Positions 9,201 through 17,478 of a DNA stretch of 64,000 nucleotides are shown here, one piece after another. The DNA lies in assembly GCA_014584465.1 (NCBI GenBank), contig JACTMU010000012.1:31333-95332 (forward strand), in the 5' to 3' direction. Within the stretch, counting starts at the first letter, position 1. Every line of letters starts with the position of its first letter. Position numbers and translations under genes: made by a program. The notes below the pieces were generated by a model, which made no database searches, was not told where the DNA came from, and saw nothing but the letters and a program-made list of their open reading frames with translations. This DNA is from Pseudomonadota bacterium. Lineage in GTDB: Bacteria; Bdellovibrionota; Bdellovibrionia; Bdellovibrionales; JACTMU01.

Positions 9201-9467
9201 ATCACCACAATAGACCCAGGGAGTATACCTGAAAAGACAAAGACATCGTTCACGGTTTATGGAAAGAACTTTAAAGTGGACAAGACACGAGTGTGGATTG
9301 ACAAGAAAGAAGCCAAAAAGTGTAAAGTGGTGCTTGGAACGAACGGTGGCGACGATTCGGTCACTTGCAAATCAAAAAAGATGGAGGCCGGCACCTATTA
9401 TGTCAAAGTAAAGGTTGGAAAGAAGCAGACAACTAAGTTGGAGGCCATTGAAGTAACTGGACAGTGA
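6294..9467 (+). CDS. Lipoprotein with nine TIG/IPT repeats, copy A
   Basis: 1057 residues. The leader is basic then hydrophobic and ends in a lipobox (ILGC, Cys at about residue 27), so the mature protein should be lipid-anchored. Nine Ig-like TIG/IPT domains follow, each opening with an I-x-x-[IV]-x-P-x-x-[GA] motif and then V-x-[IG]-x-G-x-x-F, such as ITSISPEKGVIGTEVVIEG. Most carry two cysteines, the second in a C-K-T-P-K-like strand, suggesting one disulfide per domain and therefore exposure outside the cytoplasm. Domains 1-4 are acidic; a poly-Asp linker lies near residues 467-485; domains 5-9 are strongly lysine-rich. TIG domains occur in surface adhesins and receptors; the ligand is unknown. 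It is paralogous to the next gene. Confidence 0.85.
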   Translation: MGMRLSQLKRGSAYVVTSSVLMAILGCSSSDYTMTKNSLDKASGLSISSLSPDSGSHLGGTTVKITGSGFVDGQTSVYFDDYQAKSTTFISSEEIQVETPASDRLFTNSVDVKVVVSSPTGDIEVLSKGGFTYTNGLYCEDGEDGKCVATCDDEDDDDSCPFIYEIDPDSMIYSATERSVTIFGENLGSEGLRVAIGSVDLTGCSYSYDSDDEVDVIGCTIPTLSQISLGTQDVLVEFEDTDGKKWKAIYEDGFTFLDSSSGLTPTITKIDPPQGNWDDQEIEVTIEGTNFLVNDDEDNERTFVYFGDIRATECEVEDETTIYCTPPSPLEAIGAVNVRVVVMGDDGVEREVIKELGYAYIDEASPTITSISPEKGVIGTEVVIEGTNFIEDETSVSFGKGDDFTEAEECTITEEGKKITCQAPDAEMEGKVDVMVEVFYDDELTRYAVLQDGFEYEEESTECDSSLETCGDDDDDDDDDDDENDDENGDGVTISKIDPSTAKTNSKINFKVWGTGFKKNRTSVMIGNQLAKKCKVHKGKDGEEGFIKCKTPKISEIGEYDLMVIVKSKKGSKKEEKSETKEEAFTIEDPTAEVGDVTITKFEPKVGEANKKTTFKVFGTGFKKKKRMEVMIGDLTATCDKVKLQSGKKEDGSKSSDEDWIRCKTPKLSAEKYSVSVTVKAKKSKKGKKGKKNNKSNKSEESDASEDVTVVAAEQFEFQSEELYNAPTISSIVPNVAAENKKTKFKIKGTNFSSNMKVEIGGKSATCETPNLAKKDQKNKNGKEKEDNIKCETPKMSSKSDGSYYSVKITVNHNKKDSDTNKVKREVELADGFKFTEDESSKAPTIVSVEPSVANVNEKMEFKLKGAYFVANKKKTTVKIGNKEAKCGTAVLANEQDGATGAELYTMTCNTPNIEYAGSYDLKVSKRYREDGKQKRVHTVWSDGDGNENNKFTIEDSGTTGENDDKKLQITTIDPGSIPEKTKTSFTVYGKNFKVDKTRVWIDKKEAKKCKVVLGTNGGDDSVTCKSKKMEAGTYYVKVKVGKKQTTKLEAIEVTGQ

Positions 9468-9541
9468 TGTGAGATGGTGAATCTTGTGGACGATCTCTTC
9501 GTCTCCATGTGATAGAGACAATCAAGTGGAATTTAAGAAGG

Positions 9542-9579
9542 GGCTCGAGCGGTTTTCCCCAAACCGCTCGAGCCTTTTT
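9542..9579 (+). terminator. Intrinsic terminator after TIG lipoprotein A
   Basis: A perfect 14-bp stem (GGCTCGAGCGGTTT with AAACCGCTCGAGCC), a TCCCC loop and then TTTTT. It lies 75 bases after the stop codon, has the classical rho-independent form and separates the two paralogues. Confidence 0.92.
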
Positions 9580-9712
9580 CAATTTGAGACGGTGTGAGCT
9601 GTAGAAATCATGATCACGGCAGCAGGTGTTGGCCAGTGGGTTTCGTAAAAAAGCAGACAATTCAATAGGTTGCGTTGGCCCGAAGATTGCTTTTCCTATT
9701 GCATAGCGCAGG

Positions 9713-9738
9713 ACAATTCTCGTCACGTTCCGATGCGC
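9713..9738 (+). promoter_or_regulatory. Leader block shared with 6134-6159
   Basis: This is the second copy of the ACAATTCTCGTCA block, 94 bases before the ATG at 9807. The surrounding leader sequences otherwise look unrelated, which makes retention of this block stand out. Confidence 0.45.
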
Positions 9739-9806
9739 AAATTCATTTTGAGTCAAATAGATTCTTTATAAAGGACAGCAAGAACTGCCGTTCAAGAGGA
9801 GGTTTT

Positions 9807-12800
9807 ATGAAAAATGCATATGGTTTAAAGTTGAAACAGATGCTCTCAATGCTGTTCTGTGTGAGCCCTCTGCTCTCTCTTTTTGGCTGTAGTGGCAATG
9901 ATTACATTATGTCTCGCATCGACGGCAATAAAGCAACGAGTGTGGGAATCGGTGAACTCTCGCCCAGCAGCGGTTCTGTTTATGGTAAGACAAGGGTGAA
10001 AGTCAAAGGGGCTAACTTTGTTGAAGGAAAGACCCTTGTCTATTTTGATGACTATGAGGCCGATGAGATCACATTCATCTCCTCTGAGGAGATGGAGGTG
10101 ACAACGCCTACAAGCGACCGGGATGAGACCAATAAGGTGGATGTCAGGGTTGTCGTCTCTTTAGACAGTGGTGATGTGGAGGGAGTCCTAAAGGAAGGAT
10201 TTACCTATTTGGGTGATGCGGCCTATTGCGAGGATTCTGAGGATGGAGAGTGTCGACCCACCTGTGAAAGTGGCAGCGAAGACGAATCATGTCTGATGAT
10301 CGACTCTATAGAACCAGATTCAATGTACTATAATGAATCCAATGAGGAGAAACGAAAGGTTCTCATTACTGGGGAAAATTTTTCAGATGATGGACTTCGT
10401 GTGACCATTGGTTCTTTGGAGTTGAACAACTGCTCTGTTCAGGATGGAGATGGCGAGGAGATTGAGTGTACGGTCCCAAAAGTGAGTGATGAGGAGTACA
10501 GTTCGTTGATATCCGTTGGTGACAGCAAAGATGTCATGGTGGAGGCGAATGACGAAAGTGGCGAAAAAATGAGGGCAATTAAATCAAAGGCATTCACTTT
10601 TGAAGATCCAGATTCTGCATTGGCGCCTACAATTACCAAAATTGATCCAGCTCAAGGATACTATGACAGCCAAGAGACTGAAGTCACGATCACTGGGACG
10701 AACTTCTTGCTCGAAGATGACCAAGGGGACTCGCTGACGCAAGTCTATTTTGATGGAGTTGCCGCTAAAGATTGCGAAGTCGATAGCAGCACCTCCATCG
10801 TGTGCATCCCACCTACATCAACTCGCACGGGTCCGGTGCCTGTCAAAGTTGTAGTTATGTATGATGACATCAATAGGACCGTCGAACTTGAGAATGGTTA
10901 CACCTATTTAGGTTATGACGGTGTCGATCCGACCATTTCTGAAGTAACTCCTGCTGAAGGGTACGCAGATGAAGAGACTCCCATTACGATTAAGGGAACA
11001 AATTTCGTCGCAGACCAGACCTATGTCGTCTTTGTTGACGATAAGGATGAAACAGAATTGATGGATTGTGAAGTGAATGGAGCGGGAACTGAAATTTCGT
11101 GTAAGGCCCCGACCTCAAGTATTATAGGGTTGGTGGATGTTCAGGTTGAAATCGAGGTTGACGGCATGACTCGGAGCGCTAATAAACTGGACGCCTTTAA
11201 ATATCTTGAGCGAACGACCACAAGTGGCGATGTCGATGAAGACGTGGTGGACGACGACGAAGACGATTCGGTTGAGGAGGACGACGGCGACGATGATGAA
11301 GATTCAGTTGAGGAGGATGACGACGATGATGATGAGGTGACGATTACGAGGATTGAACCCAACACGGGGCGAGTCAACACCAAGACAAGCTTTGTGGTTT
11401 GGGGGACAGGGTTTAATGGTCAGAAAAATAAGACCAAGGTTAAGATCGGCGGGCAAAACTCTTCAGAGTGTGTGGTCACAAAGTCTACAGATCCAGAAAA
11501 AGATGACCAGGTTGCCTGTAAAACTCCAAAGATCAAGAAATCCAAGAGTTACAACGTTAAAGTTGTTGTAAAAAGAAAGAATAAGAAAGGGAAATGGAAA
11601 GAATATAAAGCTGTTGAAAAGAAGGGCTTTAGTTTTACGGAAGAAGATGATCAGGTAGAAGAGCTAACGATCACGAAGATTGAGCCTAACATCGTGGAAG
11701 CGATGAAGAGGACCACATTTAAGGTCTATGGAACAGGTTTCAAAAAGAAGAAGAAGATGACAGTTCAAATAGGCGAAAGCACAGCAGCCTGCGACAAAGT
11801 GAAACGCATAAAATCAGATGATGATGAAAGTGGAGCAGATAGCGAAAATGAGGAGAAAGACGAAGGTGGCGAGAAGTGGATCAGATGCAAAACCCCTAAA
11901 TTAAGCGCAGGTGTCTATGATGTCACAGTCTCTGTAAAGGGGAATGGTACAAAAACAGTTTCAGAAGGGATGACCTATTCGAGTGCGGAGGAGTATTACA
12001 ATGATCCCACGATCTCAAGTATAAGCCCAAGCTCTGCATCCTCCGAAGAGAAGACAGAATTTAAGATCAAAGGAACTGAGTTTAGCAAAACAGTGAAGGT
12101 GAGCTTCGGTGAAGGTTCCGATGCCAAAGAAGCTGACTGCAAGACGCCGAAGTTGGCCAAAGATGGTGAAACGAACAAGAGTGGAGCGAACAAAGAGGAT
12201 GTAATTAAGTGCACAACTCCCAAATTGAAAGAGGGGGAGTACACCGTGACGGTTGAGGTGACGCACAACAAGAAGGATAAGAATAGCAAGGTTAAGAAGA
12301 GCGTGGTGTGGAGTGAGAAGTTCAAGATCACAGTTGATGAAGAGGCTAAGGCACCAGAAATCACCTCTGTGTCTCCTGCATCTGCGGAGATCAAAACAAA
12401 GACGGAGTTTGTGATTCAAGGACTCTACTTCAACAAAAAGAAGACCAATGTAAAGATCGGTGGAAAGAGTGCAGACTGTGAAGACGCTTCGAAGACTGGC
12501 CAAACAGATACAACAAGTGGATCGGAAATCTATTCGATGACATGCAAGACTCCAAAGATCGAATATGCATCTGAATATGATTTGATTGTTAAAAAGAGAT
12601 ATACAAAGAATGGAAAACAACAAAAGGTCGAGACAACATGGGATCAGAAATTTGATATTACTGAAAAGACAGCAACCTCTGGAAGCAGCGATGATGACAA
12701 GGATCCTGTGATCGAGAGTATCACTCCAAACAGTGCCAAGAAAAAAGAGAAAGTGGAATTTACGATCATTGGGGAGAATTTCAGAGAGGACAGTACAAAA

Positions 12801-12992
12801 GTCAAGATTGACGGTAAAGACGCAACCAAGTGCAAGGTGAGTGAAAACTATGACGGAACAGGCAAAGATTCAGTCACTTGTAAAAGCCCAAAAATCAACA
12901 AGAAGGGAGAGTACGCCGTGAAGGTCATCGTAACAAAGAATGGCAAGCAGAGAAGGACAACCTTACTTCGGGGATTCAAAATCACCGATTGA
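9807..12992 (+). CDS. Lipoprotein with nine TIG/IPT repeats, copy B
   Basis: 1061 residues from the ATG at 9807, chosen because AGGAGG lies 4 bases upstream and the N-terminus is then a proper lipoprotein leader (lipobox SLFGC, followed by SGNDYIMSR, which parallels SSSDYTMTK in copy A). Domain order matches copy A one to one: nine TIG/IPT repeats, acidic domains 1-4, a Glu/Asp linker near 475-510 and Lys-rich domains 5-9 with paired cysteines (C...C-K-T-P-K). A recent tandem duplication followed by divergence is likely. The beta-barrel gene begins 31 bases downstream and may be co-transcribed. A surface adhesive or scaffold role is inferred. Confidence 0.85.
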   Translation: MKNAYGLKLKQMLSMLFCVSPLLSLFGCSGNDYIMSRIDGNKATSVGIGELSPSSGSVYGKTRVKVKGANFVEGKTLVYFDDYEADEITFISSEEMEVTTPTSDRDETNKVDVRVVVSLDSGDVEGVLKEGFTYLGDAAYCEDSEDGECRPTCESGSEDESCLMIDSIEPDSMYYNESNEEKRKVLITGENFSDDGLRVTIGSLELNNCSVQDGDGEEIECTVPKVSDEEYSSLISVGDSKDVMVEANDESGEKMRAIKSKAFTFEDPDSALAPTITKIDPAQGYYDSQETEVTITGTNFLLEDDQGDSLTQVYFDGVAAKDCEVDSSTSIVCIPPTSTRTGPVPVKVVVMYDDINRTVELENGYTYLGYDGVDPTISEVTPAEGYADEETPITIKGTNFVADQTYVVFVDDKDETELMDCEVNGAGTEISCKAPTSSIIGLVDVQVEIEVDGMTRSANKLDAFKYLERTTTSGDVDEDVVDDDEDDSVEEDDGDDDEDSVEEDDDDDDEVTITRIEPNTGRVNTKTSFVVWGTGFNGQKNKTKVKIGGQNSSECVVTKSTDPEKDDQVACKTPKIKKSKSYNVKVVVKRKNKKGKWKEYKAVEKKGFSFTEEDDQVEELTITKIEPNIVEAMKRTTFKVYGTGFKKKKKMTVQIGESTAACDKVKRIKSDDDESGADSENEEKDEGGEKWIRCKTPKLSAGVYDVTVSVKGNGTKTVSEGMTYSSAEEYYNDPTISSISPSSASSEEKTEFKIKGTEFSKTVKVSFGEGSDAKEADCKTPKLAKDGETNKSGANKEDVIKCTTPKLKEGEYTVTVEVTHNKKDKNSKVKKSVVWSEKFKITVDEEAKAPEITSVSPASAEIKTKTEFVIQGLYFNKKKTNVKIGGKSADCEDASKTGQTDTTSGSEIYSMTCKTPKIEYASEYDLIVKKRYTKNGKQQKVETTWDQKFDITEKTATSGSSDDDKDPVIESITPNSAKKKEKVEFTIIGENFREDSTKVKIDGKDATKCKVSENYDGTGKDSVTCKSPKINKKGEYAVKVIVTKNGKQRRTTLLRGFKITD

Positions 12993-13023
12993 CAGGTCGT
13001 TCAGGGCATACTAGCTAGGACTC

Positions 13024-14322
13024 ATGAGAGTCCGTTTTAAAAAGTTGATGGGTCCACTGATTTTGAGTTCGGTATGCGTGGTGAGTTTGAACCATGGTTC
13101 GGCCATTGAATTTATGCCCGAGTACTCCTCTTTGTCTGAGAGCGAAGAGGAGTCCTTTGACGAAATTTCTCGATTTGATTCTGAATATCAATCCGATCTA
13201 TTGACCTACATGAAGTCATTTCTGTGGGAATATGAGTGGATTTCTCGCAGGAATGCATTGGATCTCTCTGTGGGAAGCACGAGTGAACATGAGTTTGGAA
13301 TCAACAATCGGATCAAGCTTGAAAAGGGTCTTACTGAGGCTCTTGATTTTCACTGGACCTTTGTAGATGATCGAAGTCGGGATCGGGAGATCCTTCATCC
13401 CATCATTGAGCTGGTCTATTGGCCTCACGATCGTGTGGGTGTCTCCCTTTATGGAGAACCAGGGTTTCATAAACGCACCAATGATCTTGGAATGGCCTTT
13501 TTGTGGACGATTTCGCCGACTCACCAGATTCGTTTCTTTCACACTTTTGTGGATGTGACTCGTCCCCAACGAAACGATCGAAATGACACTTTTGTTTCGC
13601 CCCATCTCCCCTACTCTCGGGGCATGGTGGGTCGATTGTGGTCACCTGTGGGATCGGGTAGGAGTGAATTTGTTCAGTACAGTTTTAGAGATGAGAGCGA
13701 GACCCACTGGATTTTTCCTGATGGAGGCTATGAATATCGATATCGCAAGCGTTTGGCCTCCATCATTTTGAGACAGAACTACTTTGTGGACTCCTTTTAT
13801 TTGAACGCCGCAGTTCAATTTGATCAAAAACTGGAGTCAAAGAGCGCAACAGGAGCTCCTTCGGTGATTGCAGAGGAGATCTCTGTGGAGACCGAGAGGG
13901 CGCTCTTTCTTTGCGAGGGTGAATGGAGTGAGTTTCTTAAGCACAATTGGACCCTCTTTTCAGGTGTGGAGTGGGTGTCTCGAAATTGGATGACGTTAAA
14001 GGGGTCGGCCCACCAGCGTGATTTCCTCCCCTACATATGGTTGAGTCTTCCTGCTTGGAGGCGCGGTGCAGATGAGGATCGGTGGAGAGTTGGGTTGCAA
14101 GGTGTGTGGCACCGAGCCCATGGTTCGTCTGAGATCAAGAGCAATTTGGATCTTGATGGACGATTGGAGCAGCGTTTGAATTTGAGCTACGATTTCTCCT
14201 TTTCATCCGATCCATCGGGCTCAGAGCTTCGGGTTCTTTTGACCGCTGATTTGGACAGAGCCTTTTCGGATTTCCAAGGAGTGTTCGAGGGGGGTAGCGC
14301 GCAGTTTCGAACAGCATGGTGA
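13024..14322 (+). CDS. Predicted outer-membrane beta-barrel protein
   Basis: 432 residues. The N-terminus (basic RVRFKK, then LMGPLILSSVCVVSLNHGSA) is a signal peptide. The mature chain has alternating hydrophobic/polar strands rich in Trp, Tyr and Phe and charged turns (VGVSLYGEPGFHKR, HQIRFFHTFVDVTR, EFVQYSFRDESETHW, SFYLNAAVQFDQ), and ends with an aromatic residue (FRTAW), as expected for an outer-membrane barrel. No family is recognised. It starts 31 bases after TIG lipoprotein B, so it may anchor, export or partner that protein; that link is inference. Confidence 0.6.
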   Translation: MRVRFKKLMGPLILSSVCVVSLNHGSAIEFMPEYSSLSESEEESFDEISRFDSEYQSDLLTYMKSFLWEYEWISRRNALDLSVGSTSEHEFGINNRIKLEKGLTEALDFHWTFVDDRSRDREILHPIIELVYWPHDRVGVSLYGEPGFHKRTNDLGMAFLWTISPTHQIRFFHTFVDVTRPQRNDRNDTFVSPHLPYSRGMVGRLWSPVGSGRSEFVQYSFRDESETHWIFPDGGYEYRYRKRLASIILRQNYFVDSFYLNAAVQFDQKLESKSATGAPSVIAEEISVETERALFLCEGEWSEFLKHNWTLFSGVEWVSRNWMTLKGSAHQRDFLPYIWLSLPAWRRGADEDRWRVGLQGVWHRAHGSSEIKSNLDLDGRLEQRLNLSYDFSFSSDPSGSELRVLLTADLDRAFSDFQGVFEGGSAQFRTAW

Positions 14323-14326
14323 TAAA

Positions 14327-14489
14327 GTGGCTGGCGTGAAACCTGCTTTCGAGTGAATTTGCATAAGTTTTCCTTATACCGAGGCGGGCCGACGAAGGGC
14401 TAGCCAGAGGCGCTAACTCGAGGAGGATCAACGAAGATATAAGGAAAACTTATGACAAATTCACCGAAATGAGGTTTCGCGCCAGCCAC
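14327..14489. repeat. Palindromic 163-bp repeat element with 52-nt inverted arms
   Basis: The arms 14327-14378 and 14438-14489 are inverted copies (three mismatches and two single-base indels by eye), starting GTGGCTGGCG and ending TTTTCCTTATA. The 59-nt centre holds two 18-nt direct repeats (14380-14397 and 14419-14436; CGAGG..GG...ACGAAG), separated by a GGCTAGCC-containing spacer. The centre recurs near 25600, 36340 and 49250. It begins 5 bases after the beta-barrel stop codon. It could be a MITE, a REP/BIME-like palindrome or a bidirectional terminator. No transposase is nearby. Confidence 0.8.
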
Positions 14490-14517
14490 TATAAGAAGGG
14501 TTTCAGAGTGGCGGGTC

Positions 14518-14545
14518 TTGACAACCGGTTAGACTTTGCTATTCG
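14518..14545 (+). promoter_or_regulatory. Candidate sigma-70 promoter of the men operon
   Basis: TTGACA at 14518-14523, a 16-nt spacer, then TATTCG at 14540-14545. The -35 box is perfect and the -10 box weak. It lies 109 bases before the menB start, just past the palindromic element. Confidence 0.4.
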
Positions 14546-14653
14546 TACCGGGCGCACCAGCCACCACCGACCATTTCGCTTATAAGGCTTAATTGTGCGC
14601 AGCACCAAACAATGAGAGAGGCAACACAGCGAGATTCAAGGAGAGACCAAGTG

Positions 14654-15481
14654 ATGGAATTAGGCGCGGAGTGGATTGAGATTAAGAAGTACTCGGATGT
14701 GCGTTTTGAAAAAACCCAAGATGGAATTGCAAAGATCACCATCAATCGTCCGGAGGTGCGAAACGCCTTTCGTCCCCAAACCATTTCTGAACTTCAAGAC
14801 GCCTTCACACTCTGTCGGGAGGACTCTTCCATTGGTGTGGTCATATTGACCGGTGAGGGTCGAGAAGCCTTTTGTTCTGGTGGTGATCAAAAGATTAGGG
14901 ATAAGGCAGGTTATGTAGGAAGTGATGGGGTTCCTCGGCTCAATGTTCTTGATCTGCAAAAACAGATTCGATCTTTGCCAAAACCTGTGATTGCGATGGT
15001 GGCCGGTTACGCTGTTGGAGGGGGCCATGTGCTTCATGTGGTCTGTGATTTAACCATTGCTGCGAGCAATGCACGCTTTGGTCAAACGGGCCCCAAGGTG
15101 GGCTCGTTTGACGGTGGGTTGGGGAGCAGCTATCTTGCACGCATTGTTGGGCAAAAGAAGGCACGAGAAATCTGGTACCTTTGCCGACAGTACAACGCCG
15201 ATGAGGCTCTTCAAATGGGCTTGGTCAACCAGGTTGTTCCTGTGGCAGAACTTGAGCAGGAAACCCTGAAGTGGTGTCGAGAGATTTTACAGCACTCTCC
15301 ACTTGCCTTGAGATGTTTAAAGGCTTCAATGAATGCTGATTGCGATGGTCAAATGGGACTTTTGGATCTTGCGGGAAATGCCACTCTTCTTTACTACATG
15401 ACGGAAGAGGCTATGGAAGGAAGAAATGCCTTTGTGGACAAACGGCCTCCAGAGTTTCATCGTTTTCCACGGCTTCCTTAG
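14654..15481 (+). CDS. menB: 1,4-dihydroxy-2-naphthoyl-CoA synthase
   Basis: 275 residues from the ATG at 14654 (GGAG upstream); an earlier in-frame ATG at 14612 has no ribosome site. It is a crotonase-fold enzyme with SGGDQKIRD (oxyanion/active-site loop), [17 protein letters not shown] and the MenB-specific [13 protein letters not shown]. It cyclises o-succinylbenzoyl-CoA to dihydroxynaphthoyl-CoA in classical menaquinone synthesis. The C-terminal [17 protein letters not shown] tail is typical of MenB. It is first in the men operon, and menA follows 48 bases later. Confidence 0.95.
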   Translation: MELGAEWIEIKKYSDVRFEKTQDGIAKITINRPEVRNAFRPQTISELQDAFTLCREDSSIGVVILTGEGREAFCSGGDQKIRDKAGYVGSDGVPRLNVLDLQKQIRSLPKPVIAMVAGYAVGGGHVLHVVCDLTIAASNARFGQTGPKVGSFDGGLGSSYLARIVGQKKAREIWYLCRQYNADEALQMGLVNQVVPVAELEQETLKWCREILQHSPLALRCLKASMNADCDGQMGLLDLAGNATLLYYMTEEAMEGRNAFVDKRPPEFHRFPRLP

Positions 15482-15529
15482 AGATGAAGGTCACAAAAAG
15501 ATCCAAGCGAACAGCATAGTAGAGGATGG

Positions 15530-16417
15530 GTGGAAGTGAGAGAGTTGACCTTTTGGTGGATGGCTTTTCGTCCAAAGACATTGTCGGCTTCAGTGGTTCC
15601 CATTATGGTGGCCACCACCCTCATCTTTGCCTTTCATCAAGAGGTTCGTTGGGGGATCATTTTGTGTGCCTTGATGGGTGCACTGTTCATTCAAATCGGT
15701 ACAAATCTTCTGAACGATGCCATCGACTTTAAGAAGGGGGCAGATGGTGAAGGTCGTATCGGCCCTCAGAGGGTCTCTCAGTATGGTTTGATCAAACCCG
15801 AAAGAGTGATGATCGGAGGGTGGGTTTCATTCGTGTTGGCAACTCTCTGTGGAATACCTCTGGTGTGGTCCGGAGGTTGGGTGATCGTTGCAATTGGGAT
15901 TCTATCGTTGATCTGTGGCTACGCCTACACTGGAGGACCATTTCCATTGGCCTACAAGGGTTTTGGTGACCTCTTTGTCATTCTCTTTTTTGGTGTGGTT
16001 GCAGTTGGGGGGGTCTACTATCTTCAAGCCGGAACCTATGAGACCCCGGCTCTCATTGCAGGCCTTCAAGTTGGACTTTTGGCAACGGTCCTCATTGCGA
16101 TCAACAATCTTCGTGATCACAAGAGTGATGCGTTGGTGGATAAGAGAACCTTAGCAGTGCGATTTGGAGTGCGGTTTGCAAGAGTTGAGATTGCCACAAT
16201 GGTACTTCTCCCCTACCTCCTCAACATTCTTTGGCTCTACTCAGGATATCTATGGGTTTCGCTTCTTCCCCTTATAAGTTTGCCACTTGCTCTACGACTC
16301 ATTCGACGAATCTTTGTCAATGAACCAAGCCTTCTCTACAACCACTTTCTTGGTGAAGCCTCACGTCTTCACCTGATCTTTGGATCACTTCTTTCTATTG
16401 GATTTTTGATTTCGTGA
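15530..16417 (+). CDS. menA: 1,4-dihydroxy-2-naphthoate prenyltransferase
   Basis: 295 residues with a GTG start and AGAGG just upstream. It is a UbiA-superfamily integral membrane protein with about eight or nine helices. The two Mg-prenyl-diphosphate motifs are visible: NLLNDAIDFKKGAD early and NNLRDHKSDALVDKRTLAVRFG midway. It attaches the isoprenoid tail to dihydroxynaphthoate, giving demethylmenaquinone at the inner membrane. Its stop overlaps the menC GTG by 4 bases (GTGA), indicating translational coupling. Confidence 0.93.
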   Translation: MEVRELTFWWMAFRPKTLSASVVPIMVATTLIFAFHQEVRWGIILCALMGALFIQIGTNLLNDAIDFKKGADGEGRIGPQRVSQYGLIKPERVMIGGWVSFVLATLCGIPLVWSGGWVIVAIGILSLICGYAYTGGPFPLAYKGFGDLFVILFFGVVAVGGVYYLQAGTYETPALIAGLQVGLLATVLIAINNLRDHKSDALVDKRTLAVRFGVRFARVEIATMVLLPYLLNILWLYSGYLWVSLLPLISLPLALRLIRRIFVNEPSLLYNHFLGEASRLHLIFGSLLSIGFLIS

Positions 16418-17478
16418 CAGATTTTCCCAATCCAAAGAGCAAACAAACTTTGAAGGACCATGAAATAAGATCGGTCTGGTTTTTCCCTTATGAGCTTCAT
16501 CCGATTGGAGATCTTTCGAGAATTCAATCCACCCACCCTCGACAGGGGGCTTTGTTGAGAGTGGAGGATCAGGGTGGATGTTCAGGATTTTCAGATTGTC
16601 ATCCGTTGCAGGAGTTTGGAGATGCTCCAATTTCTGAGCAACTGAATCTACTTAAAGAGGGCTGGTCCAACGGGCTTCTCGAGGCCTCATTCTATTTTGC
16701 CCAACTGGACAGGGAGGCCCGTAGAGATGGGATAAGTCTCTTTGCAGATCTCGAAATCCCTATGAGCCACAAATTGATTGTAAGTGGTGCTCAACGGAGA
16801 AAGATCCTGAACAAAATTGAAGAGAGTGTTGATGCCCAGTTTCGAGTCTTTAAGTTTAAGATGGGATTTGATCTTAGCTTTGAGTCAGAACTGTTGAATG
16901 TTCTTACGGAAAATTTTTCAGACCGTTTTTTAGAATCTGATCTCTCTCTTCGGGTGGATTTCAACGAGACCCTTTCAGGTGAGAGGTTCATCGAGTTTGC
17001 AGAAAAATTGAATTCACAGAGTTGTCTTCAGATCGATTTTGTTGAAGATCCAACTCCATTTGAGGCCTCTTTGTGGAAAGAGCTCAGCATCTCAAGTAAG
17101 CTCCAATTTGCCGTTGACCGTGCCTTTTCGAGCGTTACCTCCTGGGAGCCATTGAATGAGTTTGTGGTGATTTACAAACCGGCACGATCTTCTTATGGGA
17201 GATGGGAGGACTCCTGTGTTGGTTCTCGATCTCGCGTGGTTGTAACATCTTCAATGGATCACCCGTTAGGACAGATGGCGGCGGCCTATGTGGGGGCAAG
17301 AATCAAGCAACAAGGTCGTCAGAATGAAGTTTGTGGCCTCTTAACCCACGAAATGTTTGAGAAGAGCGAATTTAGTGAACAAGTTCATACAAGTGGGCCA
17401 AGTCTTCTTCCAGCATCTGGAACGGGTTTTGGTTTTGATGATACATTAGAGAAACTGCCATGGAAGAGGTTGATATGA
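16414..17478 (+). CDS. menC: o-succinylbenzoate synthase
   Basis: 354 residues from a GTG overlapping the menA stop. It is an enolase-superfamily enzyme, diverged as MenC proteins usually are, but with the expected order: catalytic-type Lys in FKFKMGF, metal ligands in LRVDFNET, DFVEDPTPF and FAVDRAF, and a C-terminal Lys in VIYKPARSS. It dehydrates SHCHC to o-succinylbenzoate. Position between menA and menE supports the call. The end overlaps the menE start. Confidence 0.87.
   Translation: MTDFPNPKSKQTLKDHEIRSVWFFPYELHPIGDLSRIQSTHPRQGALLRVEDQGGCSGFSDCHPLQEFGDAPISEQLNLLKEGWSNGLLEASFYFAQLDREARRDGISLFADLEIPMSHKLIVSGAQRRKILNKIEESVDAQFRVFKFKMGFDLSFESELLNVLTENFSDRFLESDLSLRVDFNETLSGERFIEFAEKLNSQSCLQIDFVEDPTPFEASLWKELSISSKLQFAVDRAFSSVTSWEPLNEFVVIYKPARSSYGRWEDSCVGSRSRVVVTSSMDHPLGQMAAAYVGARIKQQGRQNEVCGLLTHEMFEKSEFSEQVHTSGPSLLPASGTGFGFDDTLEKLPWKRLI

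Larger units (their letters stand above)
9468..9806. other. Intergenic region between the two TIG lipoproteins
   Basis: A 339-base gap containing a strong intrinsic terminator (9542-9579) and a leader block shared with the first copy (9713-9738). The two paralogues are therefore probably separate transcripts. No gene is supported here; a frame open from 9675 in phase with the lipoprotein is upstream of its better start. Confidence 0.6.

Noticed and set aside
12015..12623. 202-codon reverse frame opposite TIG lipoprotein B
   Set aside because: It lies wholly inside a clear gene on the other strand; Leu/Phe/Cys-rich text is an artefact of the Lys-rich sense strand.
14539..14784. Short reverse frame in the menB leader
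   Set aside because: It overlaps the menB start region on the opposite strand and has no supporting signals.
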